Assembly (NCBI GenBank): GCA_009776995.1
Contig: WRMR01000349.1
Span: forward strand, 1 to 5,569
Direction of reading: 5' to 3'
Length of the DNA stretch: 5,569 nucleotides
From: Planctomycetaceae bacterium
Lineage (GTDB): Bacteria > Planctomycetota > Planctomycetia > Pirellulales > Thermoguttaceae
Shown here: piece by piece, positions 1-5,549 of the stretch
Layout of the letters: every line of letters begins with the position of its first letter
Numbering within the stretch: the stretch's first letter is position 1
The notes under the pieces: model-generated
Told to the model about the DNA's origin: nothing
Databases searched by the model: none
What the model saw: the letters and a program-made list of their open reading frames with translations, nothing else
Made by a program: the position numbers and the translations under genes

Positions 1-1
1 A

Positions 2-301
2 CAGGGACATTGCGTTTCCGGCGAGTCGGGCGGAACACGGTTTCTTGTGCCGACTGATCTTTTGATCGACGCGCCGCCGGTTGAAAAAGAAGTCGAGTTT
101 CGCATCGACGTGTTTTACCCGAAAGAACGGTGCTATCGCCCGCTCGAAGCGGTTTCGCCGGTTGTCCGGGCATTGGCACGCGAGCAATTCGATGATCACG
201 TCAAACGGGTGCGCGTTTTCGCAACGCCCGAACTGGCGAACCAACTCCGCGAAAACCCGCGTTTCGGCGAACAACTCGCAATCATTGCCGCGCATCTTTG
301 A
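2..301 (+). CDS. C-terminal fragment of a probable HD-domain (SAMHD1/dGTPase-like) phosphohydrolase
   Basis: The reading frame is open from the first codon of the window to a TGA at 299-301, so this is the last 99 residues of a protein whose start lies outside. A GTG at 47 is only an internal valine. No HD catalytic residues are present; they would lie upstream. The visible part has a short DAPP segment (23-26), a beta-strand-like stretch (EVEFRIDVFYPKE, 30-42), the motif RPLEAVSPVVRAL (46-58) and a helix-to-strand tail (REQFDDHVKRVRVFA, 60-74). The order of a charged strand, an S-P-V-V helix, then QF..HVKRVRVF matches my recollection of the SAMHD1-type C-terminal lobe, where a helix leads into an I/V-R-V-Y strand. 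Such enzymes hydrolyse dNTPs or related nucleotides in the cytoplasm. The assignment is an inference from the tail only and is moderately uncertain. Another nucleotide-binding protein with a similar C-terminal domain is possible. Confidence 0.5.
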   Translation, partial: QGHCVSGESGGTRFLVPTDLLIDAPPVEKEVEFRIDVFYPKERCYRPLEAVSPVVRALAREQFDDHVKRVRVFATPELANQLRENPRFGEQLAIIAAHL

Positions 302-317
302 ACGATTCCTCCGTGTC

Positions 318-343
318 AAGGAGGTCTCCCGATGTTTTTTTGA
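318..343 (+). other. Orphan strong ribosome binding site and aborted start codon
   Basis: AAGGAGGT at 318-325 is a near-perfect Shine-Dalgarno sequence, 6 nt before an ATG at 332. The frame reads Met-Phe-Phe and then TGA (341-343), because the ATG is followed by seven Ts. This is the best Shine-Dalgarno sequence in the window, yet it serves no gene as the sequence stands. Removing one T opens a frame (MFFERLV...) that runs to 602 but does not look protein-like in composition. The likely reading is the leftover translation start of the gene whose decayed body follows. It sits 16 nt after the HD-protein stop, as expected for the second gene of an operon. A sequencing or assembly error in the T7 run cannot be excluded. 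Confidence 0.45.
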
Positions 344-475
344 AAGATTAGTCCATTCAAGCGTACCACAAACATGTCCGGCTTGTTATGGCGGAGTTGA
401 TGATCGGCGAGAGATATCTGATCCTGACTTCTTCCCTCTTGCTTCAACTGCCGCTTCGTGTACAATACCGTCATC

Positions 476-795
476 ATGTTCAATAACGCGTTGTGGGAAA
501 TTTGCTTTTTTTGCATTCCCAAAGAGCAACGGTTGTTGTTGCTTCCCTTTTGTCTGCGGAATTACGATCAGTGCAAAGCCCCGCGCGACGACTTGGGATT
601 GATCTGTAATCAGTGTGGAAAGCGCGGCATCCCCTATCTGTCGGATCAGGCAGACGTCATCGGGATGCCGATGCTGGTTGCCGAATCGAGTTCGATGGGC
701 ACGCAGACAGATCAACGAACGGGGATGTGCGGGGTTTTTGCACGGAGGTTATCACGGGGCTATCCTTGATTTTTCTTGAAAAGATTTTCAAGGAA
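476..795 (+). pseudogene. Frameshifted remnant of a DUF116 (COG1852)-like cysteine-rich protein
   Basis: From the ATG at 476 the frame encodes about 74 protein-like residues. They include CIPKEQRLLLLPFCLRNYDQ (13-32), then CKAPRDDLGLICNQCGKRGI (33-52) and a stretch ending in MLVAESSSM (66-74). Hydrophobic LLLLPFCLR, then C-x-AP, then G-L-x-C-x2-C-G-x, then a conserved MLVAE-like strand is the order I know for DUF116 proteins, which carry a CxxCGxC cluster. Here the third cysteine is Arg50 (CGC at 623-625), one T-to-C transition from Cys. After about 697 this frame loses similarity and stops at 767-769. A second frame at 724-795 then gives GLSLIFLEKIF, resembling the family's G-V-S-C-L-x-x-LEK-x-F segment. 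The frame change, the lost cysteine, no usable RBS at 476 and the missing C-terminus together indicate a decayed gene. DUF116 has no established reaction; the cysteines suggest metal or Fe-S binding. The family call is from memory. Confidence 0.55.
775..792. repeat. Perfect 18-nt inverted repeat
   Basis: CTTGAAAA (775-782), GA, then TTTTCAAG (785-792) form a perfect inverted repeat that could fold as a hairpin of 7 pairs with a 4-nt loop. It is AT-rich, no T-run follows it, and it lies in the last recognisable coding scrap of the DUF116 remnant. It could be a protein-binding palindrome or chance in AT-rich sequence. Nothing seen makes it a terminator. Confidence 0.3.
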
Positions 796-1049
796 TCATA
801 CAATTCTTCGCATTTTAATTGCCTCCCCCAATTTCTCTTATTTTCCGGCCATTTCTGGTATTCGTGGAGCTTTTTCTCATAAAAACAGGGTTTTGCCCTT
901 GATTTGAAAAGTGAAAATTGTTACAACGCCACATTCATTTTGCCAGGACAGCGAAAAAGTCTTCAGCCATTCGAAGAAAAATGCCGATTTTGTCGATGAT
1001 GTGGTTTTGTGTGAATTTTTCGTTTACATAAATAACGGTTTGAAACACC
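796..1049. other. AT-rich spacer without a recognisable gene
   Basis: This stretch is markedly richer in A and T than the flanking genes, with many T- and A-runs. The open frames crossing it on both strands (911-1123 plus, 935-1129 minus) have unconvincing composition and run through the small lipoprotein gene in a wrong frame or on the wrong strand. I read it as decayed or regulatory DNA upstream of the lipoprotein genes. Only the candidate promoter near its end stands out. Confidence 0.5.
1002..1030 (+). promoter_or_regulatory. Candidate promoter for the small lipoprotein genes
   Basis: TGGTTT (1002-1007) and TACATA (1025-1030) are separated by 17 nt and lie just before the ATG at 1050, giving a predicted 5' leader of only about a dozen bases. 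The -10 box is reasonable but the -35 box is poor, and AT-rich DNA throws up such matches easily. No Shine-Dalgarno sequence separates it from the ATG, which would suit a very short leader. Confidence 0.2.
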
Positions 1050-1205
1050 ATGAGAAAGATAGCCTGTTTGATTTTGTTTCTCTTTATTGCCTGTTTTACC
1101 GTCGGGACGCTTTCCGGTTGTAAATCCATGGGGAGTCAAAATACGAAAAAGGACAATGGCCTTTCCTCAAGTCCGAACGGCTTTTTCAACAATGATCGGC
1201 CATGA
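1050..1205 (+). CDS. Small putative lipoprotein (51 aa)
   Basis: This is a short gene, ATG at 1050 to TGA at 1203-1205, encoding 51 residues. The N-terminus is a textbook lipoprotein signal: MRK, a hydrophobic core (residues 4-20), then lipobox LSGC with Cys24 as the predicted lipidated residue. The mature peptide has only 28 residues. It is polar, rich in Lys, Asn, Ser and Gly (CKSMGSQNTKKDNG) and ends GFFNNDRP. Residue 2 of the mature form is Lys, not Asp, which under the enterobacterial Lol rule would favour the outer membrane; whether that rule holds in this lineage is unknown. There is no Shine-Dalgarno sequence. It lies 76 bp upstream of a second tiny lipoprotein gene on the same strand and is probably transcribed with it. 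I recognise no family. The composition and lipobox make a chance ORF unlikely. Confidence 0.65.
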   Translation: MRKIACLILFLFIACFTVGTLSGCKSMGSQNTKKDNGLSSSPNGFFNNDRP

Positions 1206-1281
1206 GAAGTTCCTGTGAATACCCACGAGACCTCGTCAAGGGAATCGTGTGACGCGCATGGGAGCGGGAAATCAACGAGCA

Positions 1282-1473
1282 ATGACGTCCTATCATTTTT
1301 TGCGGCTAATCGTCATTCTTTTGTTGACTCTGCTGTGTCTGACGGCAGGGTGCGAAAACGGTTTCAAGAAAAAAACCGTGCCGGGGACGTATGCTTACCA
1401 GAAAAAAGAATTCAAAAAAATGGTCGAACAAGACCCCTTCCCAATGGCCGATTCCACTGGCTCGTCTCTATGA
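1282..1473 (+). CDS. Small putative lipoprotein (about 63 aa)
   Basis: I chose the ATG at 1282 because it gives a compact signal peptide: MTSYHFLR, a hydrophobic core (9-20) and lipobox TAGC with Cys24, the same position as in the upstream lipoprotein. In-frame starts at 1258 (ATG) and 1249 (GTG, with AAGGGA 5 nt upstream) would lengthen it to 71 or 74 residues and remain possible. The mature part is about 40 residues: a basic segment (CENGFKKKTVPG), then YAYQKKEFKKMVEQ, then a DPFPMAD motif near the end. No domain is recognised. Its role may be envelope-associated, as an outer-membrane or periplasm-facing lipopeptide. It shares orientation and a short gap with the preceding lipoprotein gene. 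Its stop (1471-1473) is followed after 3 bp by the stop of the convergent TPR gene, so transcripts from the two strands probably overlap at their 3' ends. Confidence 0.65.
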   Translation: MTSYHFLRLIVILLLTLLCLTAGCENGFKKKTVPGTYAYQKKEFKKMVEQDPFPMADSTGSSL

Positions 1474-1476
1474 ATT

Positions 1477-4116
1477 CTACGGCATTCCGAGAAAATCCTG
1501 CCATTGTTTTTCGGAGTAAACCGTTTCCTGCCGGAATGCGTTGGCGGCGATGAACTGCCGGAGCAGATTTTTCGCTTGTGCCATGATCCGGTTCGCCTGA
1601 TCCGGCTGACCTTGCAATTGATAGACACCGGCAAGTTGCAGGTACGCTTGCAGCACATCCGGGTGTCCCAGGTAGCGTGCGGCGGCAGTTTGATTTTCCT
1701 GGAGCGATTCCTCGTAATGGTCCGGCCCCATCGCGGTAAGAAGCCGCCCGATCATGAAAAACGTGTTGCGCAACATGCGTTCTTCCGCCTTGTCCAGGCC
1801 GTGCTGCTCCTCCTGTTGCAGAAGGAGGGTTCGTGCCTGTTTCAAGTGACCGAGTGCCCGGCGTTGTGTTTCATCCAGGGCTTTGCGGTTGAATTCCACC
1901 TGGCTTTGCCGCCCGGCTTCTTCCATGAGCGATTGAAGATTCTCTTCTTCATGGAGGCTTGCTTTCGCTATCATGTAATGAGCTTCGGCGGTTTTCGGAT
2001 CGTCCGGGTACAAAGTCAGGACTTCTTCAAAAACAGACATGGTCTTGGGAATATCTCGCATGTGGTCATAAACACCTCCCAATTCATACAGTGTATCCCG
2101 AAAAACCCCGGAATCGGGGGCGTATTGGCCGTCGAGGTTTTCCTTCAACAGGCGGGCGGCCAAGTCCCATTGTTGTTTTTCCTGGTATGCACAGGCCAAA
2201 ATCAACCGGGTCGGCTCCGTTACCGGGTCGTTGGGAAAACTTGCAAGACAATATTCCAATTCCCTGACGGCGGCGTCAATGTCGTTCAATTCGAACAGGA
2301 TGCTGCCGATGTGATAACGTGCTTGTGCCTGCCGCAGGATGATATCATGTTCCAGGTAAAGCCGATACATGGCCAGTGCTTTGAGGAAATCGCGTCCCCG
2401 TTCGTAATACGACGCCGCGTCCCAAACGTGACTCAAATAATCCGGTTCGCTGAATGTCCATTGGGCCAGTTCCTCGAACCACTTGCCGGCAAGCCGGAAT
2501 TTTTCCCGTGCCTGGCGGATCAAGTCTTGTTTTTCATCGTTTTTTTTGCTCCCCGCCAAATTCTCCAGTTGCTCGCCCCACTGGGAATAAATCCTCGAAG
2601 AAAGCCGAACCTGACGTTCTTCGGAAATGATACGGCGAAAATATTCCAACAACTCTTCGGCCTGGTCGTATTGCCGCGCGTCAATCAAGTTTTCAATCTC
2701 GCCTAGCCCGGCATCCGCGATCTCGGAAATGGGCATCCAACTGTTGGCGTGGTTTTCCTCCCAATCCAGCGATTCAAAAAACCGCGACAGGGCGGCAAGT
2801 CCGGTGCTTCGGTTGTGTTTGATGAAGAGTTCGACATAACTCCACCGGAATTGTGACGCAACGGCTTCCGCAGTGCCGGGAAACGTGCGTATCAAAGAGT
2901 AATATCCTTCCTGGGCACGTTCAATTTCGCCGAGTTGTTCCAGGCACATCGCTTCAAGAAACGCCGCCTGACGGTACAATTCAAATAATTCGGCGTCATT
3001 GCGTTTGACGGTTTCAAAATGTTTGATCGCTTCCCGGAAATGTTGGGTTGCAAGCTTTCGCCAGGCGGCGGTCACGAAGTCTTTTGACGATTGTGAAACT
3101 TGCCCTTCGGCAGGCTCCGGCGTCTGAAGCGAAGCCGATGAGTCCGGTAACGGGGTTTCCCGGAGTTGTTGTTCCAATCTGTCCAGAACATCTTTCGGGA
3201 CGCTCAACTGCGGAGTTTTTTCCAGTTCGTCCGCGTACGAACGAAAAAGCTTGGCCTCCAGCATACGGATTCTTCCTGCGGCCAGTTCGCGCTGGAGAAT
3301 CATGACGGAATCGGTCAGTGCCGGAATTTCCTGAAAACCCGCCTTAGCGTCATCCAGCCGGTTCAGCCGCAGGTTGAGAAATGTTTTCAGAAGTGTTGCC
3401 GCCTGCTTTTCCCGTTCAAAAAACGGTGGGGCGGTCTGGAACCGTTCCAATGCTTCGAGTCCCTTCCCATAATCCGGTTGCGGGGATTGAAAGTAAGCGT
3501 TGGCCAGGTACCAATCGATTGTTTTTTTGCGCGGGAACTGTTCTTCCCTCGCAATTTCGAGATTTTCAATCGCTTCCGGGTAATTTCGGCTGTGGTAGAG
3601 GGATTTTCCGAGATAAAAATACCCGTCCGCCGCACGGTCGGGCATGAAACCGAGTTCGCGGGATTCCGCAAGAGCGTCGGCGGCATTCCGAAAAAACGGC
3701 TTCTTATCCGCCAGCCAGGTACGATCAACCGCTTCGCAAGTTGCAACACCATAGACATACAGAGCTACGGCATGTTTTTCCAACTCATCCCTGGGGGTGT
3801 GATTCATCACGCTCGTCGCGAAGGCACGAGCCTGTTCGTAAGCACCGAGGTCAAGTGCCTCAACCGCCATTTCGACCGTGGGACGCCGCATCGCGACAAT
3901 CACGATTGCCGACCAGATGAACAAACAGAACAACCCTGTTGCCAGCATGACCGATGCCGCAACAGCGAATCGCTTGCGATGCTGTTGAATGGCGTTTCGC
4001 AACCGGAGGTGAAGGTCTCCCGGCCCCCAGCCCAAAGCGGGAAGGCCGTCATCCTCATCGTCGTCCTGGAAGCGACGTCTGCCTCCGGTTTTTTCGTCGT
4101 CTTTCGGGGGTGCCAT
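1477..4116 (-). CDS. Inner-membrane-anchored tetratricopeptide repeat protein (879 aa)
   Basis: The start chosen is the ATG at 4114-4116 (MAPPKDDEKTGG). The frame is open to a TTG at 4188, but the extra 24 residues look like translated leader and overlap the promoter-proximal region. The protein has an acidic, Arg-containing cytoplasmic N-terminus (about 1-49, with DDDEDDG near 18-24), one transmembrane helix (about 50-76, AVAASVMLATGLFCLFIW onward) flanked by basic residues, and a large helical domain probably in the periplasm. TPR-like helix pairs are visible at about 83-105, 166-189, 202-226, 351-370, 380-413, 567-588, 599-628, 637-661, 675-704 and 821-848. They show the usual A/G-x3-Y/F spacing and proline-ended repeats such as LASFPNDP and LTLYPDDP. 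A Ser/Pro/Glu-rich linker (about 324-346) splits the repeats into two blocks. No catalytic domain is seen, so a scaffold or assembly role in the envelope is the natural inference. It resembles the large TPR proteins common in planctomycetes. No Shine-Dalgarno sequence precedes the start. Confidence 0.85.
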   Translation of the reverse strand: MAPPKDDEKTGGRRRFQDDDEDDGLPALGWGPGDLHLRLRNAIQQHRKRFAVAASVMLATGLFCLFIWSAIVIVAMRRPTVEMAVEALDLGAYEQARAFATSVMNHTPRDELEKHAVALYVYGVATCEAVDRTWLADKKPFFRNAADALAESRELGFMPDRAADGYFYLGKSLYHSRNYPEAIENLEIAREEQFPRKKTIDWYLANAYFQSPQPDYGKGLEALERFQTAPPFFEREKQAATLLKTFLNLRLNRLDDAKAGFQEIPALTDSVMILQRELAAGRIRMLEAKLFRSYADELEKTPQLSVPKDVLDRLEQQLRETPLPDSSASLQTPEPAEGQVSQSSKDFVTAAWRKLATQHFREAIKHFETVKRNDAELFELYRQAAFLEAMCLEQLGEIERAQEGYYSLIRTFPGTAEAVASQFRWSYVELFIKHNRSTGLAALSRFFESLDWEENHANSWMPISEIADAGLGEIENLIDARQYDQAEELLEYFRRIISEERQVRLSSRIYSQWGEQLENLAGSKKNDEKQDLIRQAREKFRLAGKWFEELAQWTFSEPDYLSHVWDAASYYERGRDFLKALAMYRLYLEHDIILRQAQARYHIGSILFELNDIDAAVRELEYCLASFPNDPVTEPTRLILACAYQEKQQWDLAARLLKENLDGQYAPDSGVFRDTLYELGGVYDHMRDIPKTMSVFEEVLTLYPDDPKTAEAHYMIAKASLHEEENLQSLMEEAGRQSQVEFNRKALDETQRRALGHLKQARTLLLQQEEQHGLDKAEERMLRNTFFMIGRLLTAMGPDHYEESLQENQTAAARYLGHPDVLQAYLQLAGVYQLQGQPDQANRIMAQAKNLLRQFIAANAFRQETVYSEKQWQDFLGMP

Positions 4117-4206
4117 GGTGAACCGTCGAAATGATGGGATGAACACCGCAATCCGTATGCGGCGGTGGGTGACGTTGACTGGAAACAAAGCACCAAAAAC
4201 AGGTGA

Positions 4207-4235
4207 CTTTTACCAAAAATCCCGCTTCGTGTCAA
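4207..4235 (-). promoter_or_regulatory. Candidate sigma70-like promoter of the TPR gene
   Basis: Read on the minus strand, a perfect TTGACA (4235-4230) is followed after 17 nt by TAAAAG (4212-4207), a four-of-six match to TATAAT. Transcription would start near 4200, leaving an untranslated leader of about 84 nt before the ATG at 4116. Position, spacing and the exact -35 box make this the best candidate for the gene. Confidence 0.45.
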
Positions 4236-4431
4236 TGTGCATTTGTTGACGTGCCAACCGGATAAAATGCAAAAGAGAGGTAAAATCGCACGCCGCATAT
4301 AACGCAGGGGCATATTGTCAGGCATTGGATTCAAGCGGTTCGATGGGAAGCTGTAAGACAACAGAGCGGTCTCACCCCAAAAAAATCGTATTGAATCAAA
4401 AAAAATACGTCGGCAAAATCTCCGAATGATA
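4236..4431. other. Intergenic DNA between the divergent promoters
   Basis: No gene or RNA is recognised here. The stretch is AT-rich near 4375-4410, where two A-runs and a weak inverted repeat (CGTATT at 4387-4392 and AATACG at 4404-4409, with 11 nt between) occur. The open frames that cross it lack protein-like composition. Confidence 0.4.
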
Positions 4432-4443
4432 TAACCCGGGTTA
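4432..4443. promoter_or_regulatory. Perfect 12-bp palindrome, candidate operator upstream of pyrF
   Basis: TAACCCGGGTTA is perfectly self-complementary and is centred about 40 nt before the predicted pyrF transcription start. It overlaps or abuts the place where a -35 box would sit. A dimeric regulator bound there could block or replace -35 contact. The regulator is unknown, and the palindrome could be coincidental. Confidence 0.4.
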
Positions 4444-4461
4444 GGATATTTGCGTTTGTGT

Positions 4462-4470
4462 TGCTATAAT
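4462..4470 (+). promoter_or_regulatory. Extended -10 promoter of pyrF
   Basis: TGCTATAAT combines the extended -10 TGn with a perfect TATAAT box (4465-4470). There is only a weak -35 candidate: TTAGGA at 4441-4446 with 18-nt spacing. That is typical of promoters that rely on the extended -10. Transcription would start near 4477, giving a leader of about 42 nt that is pyrimidine-rich (TTTACCCCCTCACCCTCTCT region) and lacks a strong Shine-Dalgarno sequence. Confidence 0.6.
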
Positions 4471-4518
4471 GGCACATGATTTACCCCCTCACCCTCTCTA
4501 TGAACCAGCGAGACAAAA

Positions 4519-5478
4519 ATGCCATCTTTTTCCGAACGCCTGGAAGCTGCCATCAAGGCGAAAAAAACGCCGGTGCTGGTCGGTCTTGACCCGCGCTATG
4601 ATTTGTTGCCCGACGAGTTCAAGTCAATCGGCTGTTCCTGTTGCAATGGAACCCAACACGAAACGGGGGATTACGTCAATCCCGAAAAGGTCGCAACTGC
4701 CTTCGGACAGTTCTGCTACCGCATCATTGACATCGTGGCTCCGCTCGTTCCAGCGGTCAAGCCGCAAATGGCGTTTTTCGAGCAATATGGGTCGATGGGC
4801 ATGTTCGCGCTGGAAAACGTCATTCAATACGCCCGGCGAAAAGGGCTACTCGTCATTCTCGACGGCAAACGCAATGACATCGGCTCGACGGCGGAGGCTT
4901 ACGCCGACGGGTTGCTCGGCGCGAACTCAAGCGTTTGGGGCGGCGACGCCCTGACCGTCAGTCCCTATCTCGGCGATGACAGTATCGAACCGTTCGCCCA
5001 AGTCGCCCGTGAGCGTGATGCCGGGATTTTCGTGCTGGTCAAAACCTCGAACAAAGGCGGTGCCATGCTGCAAGACCTCGTCGTTGACGGCAAACCGGTC
5101 TATCACCACGTTGCCGGGTATGTCGAGTCACGGAATGCGTCGGACTTCGCGCCGAACGGTTACGGTAGCATCGGGGCGGTTGTCGGCGCGACCTGGCCGG
5201 AACAACTGGCGGAATTGCGTCACTCGATGCCGCACACCTGGTTTCTCGTGCCGGGTTACGGCAGCCAGGGCGGTTCGGCACACGATGTGGCCGGAGCGTT
5301 CGACGCCAACGGCTTGGGGGCTTTGGTTAATAATTCGCGCGGCATTATTTTCGCCCACAAAACCGGGCCGTTCGCCGACAAGTTCGACCGGTGGGAAGAC
5401 GCCGTCCTCGCTGCCACGGAAGACATGATTGCCCGGCTCGCCGCCGACACCCCGGCGGGAAACCTGCGTTTGCGATGA
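4519..5478 (+). CDS. pyrF: Orotidine 5'-phosphate decarboxylase, type 2
   Basis: PyrF converts orotidine 5'-phosphate to UMP plus CO2, the last step of de novo pyrimidine synthesis in the cytoplasm. The 319 residues show the family landmarks in order: VGLDPR (21-26), VKPQMAFFEQYG (80-91), the catalytic signature DGKRNDIGSTA (115-125), VSPYLGDD (147-154), VKTSN (174-178), VVGAT (221-225), LVPGYGSQGG (243-252) and NNSRGI (271-276). Within the signature, Asp115, Lys117 and Asp120 fit the D-x-K-x-x-D charge network. The DGKRNDIGSTA form and the length of about 300 residues, with phosphate-binding VPGYGSQGG near the end, mark the type 2 (mycobacterial/myxococcal-like) subfamily rather than the shorter E. 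coli type. The ATG at 4519 directly precedes the expected N-terminus (MPSFSERL). Upstream spacing is adequate although only a weak GAG-type RBS is seen. A small cysteine cluster (Cys39, Cys41, Cys42) lies in a loop after the first strand. The gene appears monocistronic, with its own promoter and a terminator-like hairpin downstream. Confidence 0.96.
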   Translation: MPSFSERLEAAIKAKKTPVLVGLDPRYDLLPDEFKSIGCSCCNGTQHETGDYVNPEKVATAFGQFCYRIIDIVAPLVPAVKPQMAFFEQYGSMGMFALENVIQYARRKGLLVILDGKRNDIGSTAEAYADGLLGANSSVWGGDALTVSPYLGDDSIEPFAQVARERDAGIFVLVKTSNKGGAMLQDLVVDGKPVYHHVAGYVESRNASDFAPNGYGSIGAVVGATWPEQLAELRHSMPHTWFLVPGYGSQGGSAHDVAGAFDANGLGALVNNSRGIIFAHKTGPFADKFDRWEDAVLAATEDMIARLAADTPAGNLRLR

Positions 5479-5481
5479 ATT

Positions 5482-5512
5482 TCACCACAAAGATGCGAAG
5501 GACCACGAAGGG
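5482..5512. repeat. Short degenerate ACCACRAAGG-type repeat
   Basis: Just after the pyrF stop, ACCACAAAGATGCGAAGG is followed directly by ACCACGAAGG, two imperfect units built on ACCAC(A/G)AAG and CGAAGG. This wording resembles an interspersed intergenic motif (variants of CACCACGAAGGACACGAAGG) that I recall from planctomycete and other environmental genomes, usually next to gene ends. Function unknown. It may be a mobile or slippage-derived repeat. Confidence 0.35.
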
Positions 5513-5525
5513 GTTTTTCAGGTGG

Positions 5526-5549
5526 GTGACCGATCTCCGAGCGGGTCAC
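5526..5549 (+). repeat. Upstream hairpin GTGACC/GGTCAC
   Basis: GTGACC (5526-5531) pairs exactly with GGTCAC (5544-5549) around a 12-nt loop. It sits directly against the next hairpin, so the two stems could stack. It may be part of a compound terminator or of a longer interspersed repeat that continues beyond the window. Confidence 0.35.

Noticed and set aside
386..715. 109-aa minus-strand frame in the gene-poor region
   Set aside because: It is the reverse complement of the DUF116-like remnant. Its composition is shadow-like, while the plus strand gives recognisable motifs.
458..769. Treating the DUF116-like frame as an intact 103-aa gene
   Set aside because: Only about the first 74 residues after the ATG at 476 look like the family; the rest is out-of-frame sequence, and the start at 458 is a GTG without an RBS.
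911..1123. 70-aa plus-strand frame before the lipoproteins
   Set aside because: It overlaps the 51-aa lipoprotein gene in another frame, lacks a signal or motif, and starts in AT-rich spacer.
1504..2706. 400-aa plus-strand open frame opposite the TPR gene
   Set aside because: It lies wholly antisense to a clearly repeat-bearing protein, has Phe/Arg/Pro-rich shadow composition and shows no domain.
3166..4134. 322-aa plus-strand open frame opposite the TPR N-terminal half
   Set aside because: Same reason: it is antisense to the TPR coding sequence, covers its membrane segment and start, and has no recognisable motif.
4117..4188. TTG-initiated 24-residue extension of the TPR protein
   Set aside because: A TTG start with no ribosome binding site. 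The extension is basic and uncharacteristic, and the ATG at 4116 begins the natural acidic tail.
4387..4409. CGTATT/AATACG inverted repeat as a terminator or operator
   Set aside because: The stem is short and AT-rich with an 11-nt loop, and no gene ends into it. Chance is a sufficient explanation.
4976..5428. 150-aa plus-strand frame inside pyrF
   Set aside because: It overlaps the unmistakable PyrF coding sequence in another frame and is rich in Arg, Ser and Thr, as expected of a shadow.
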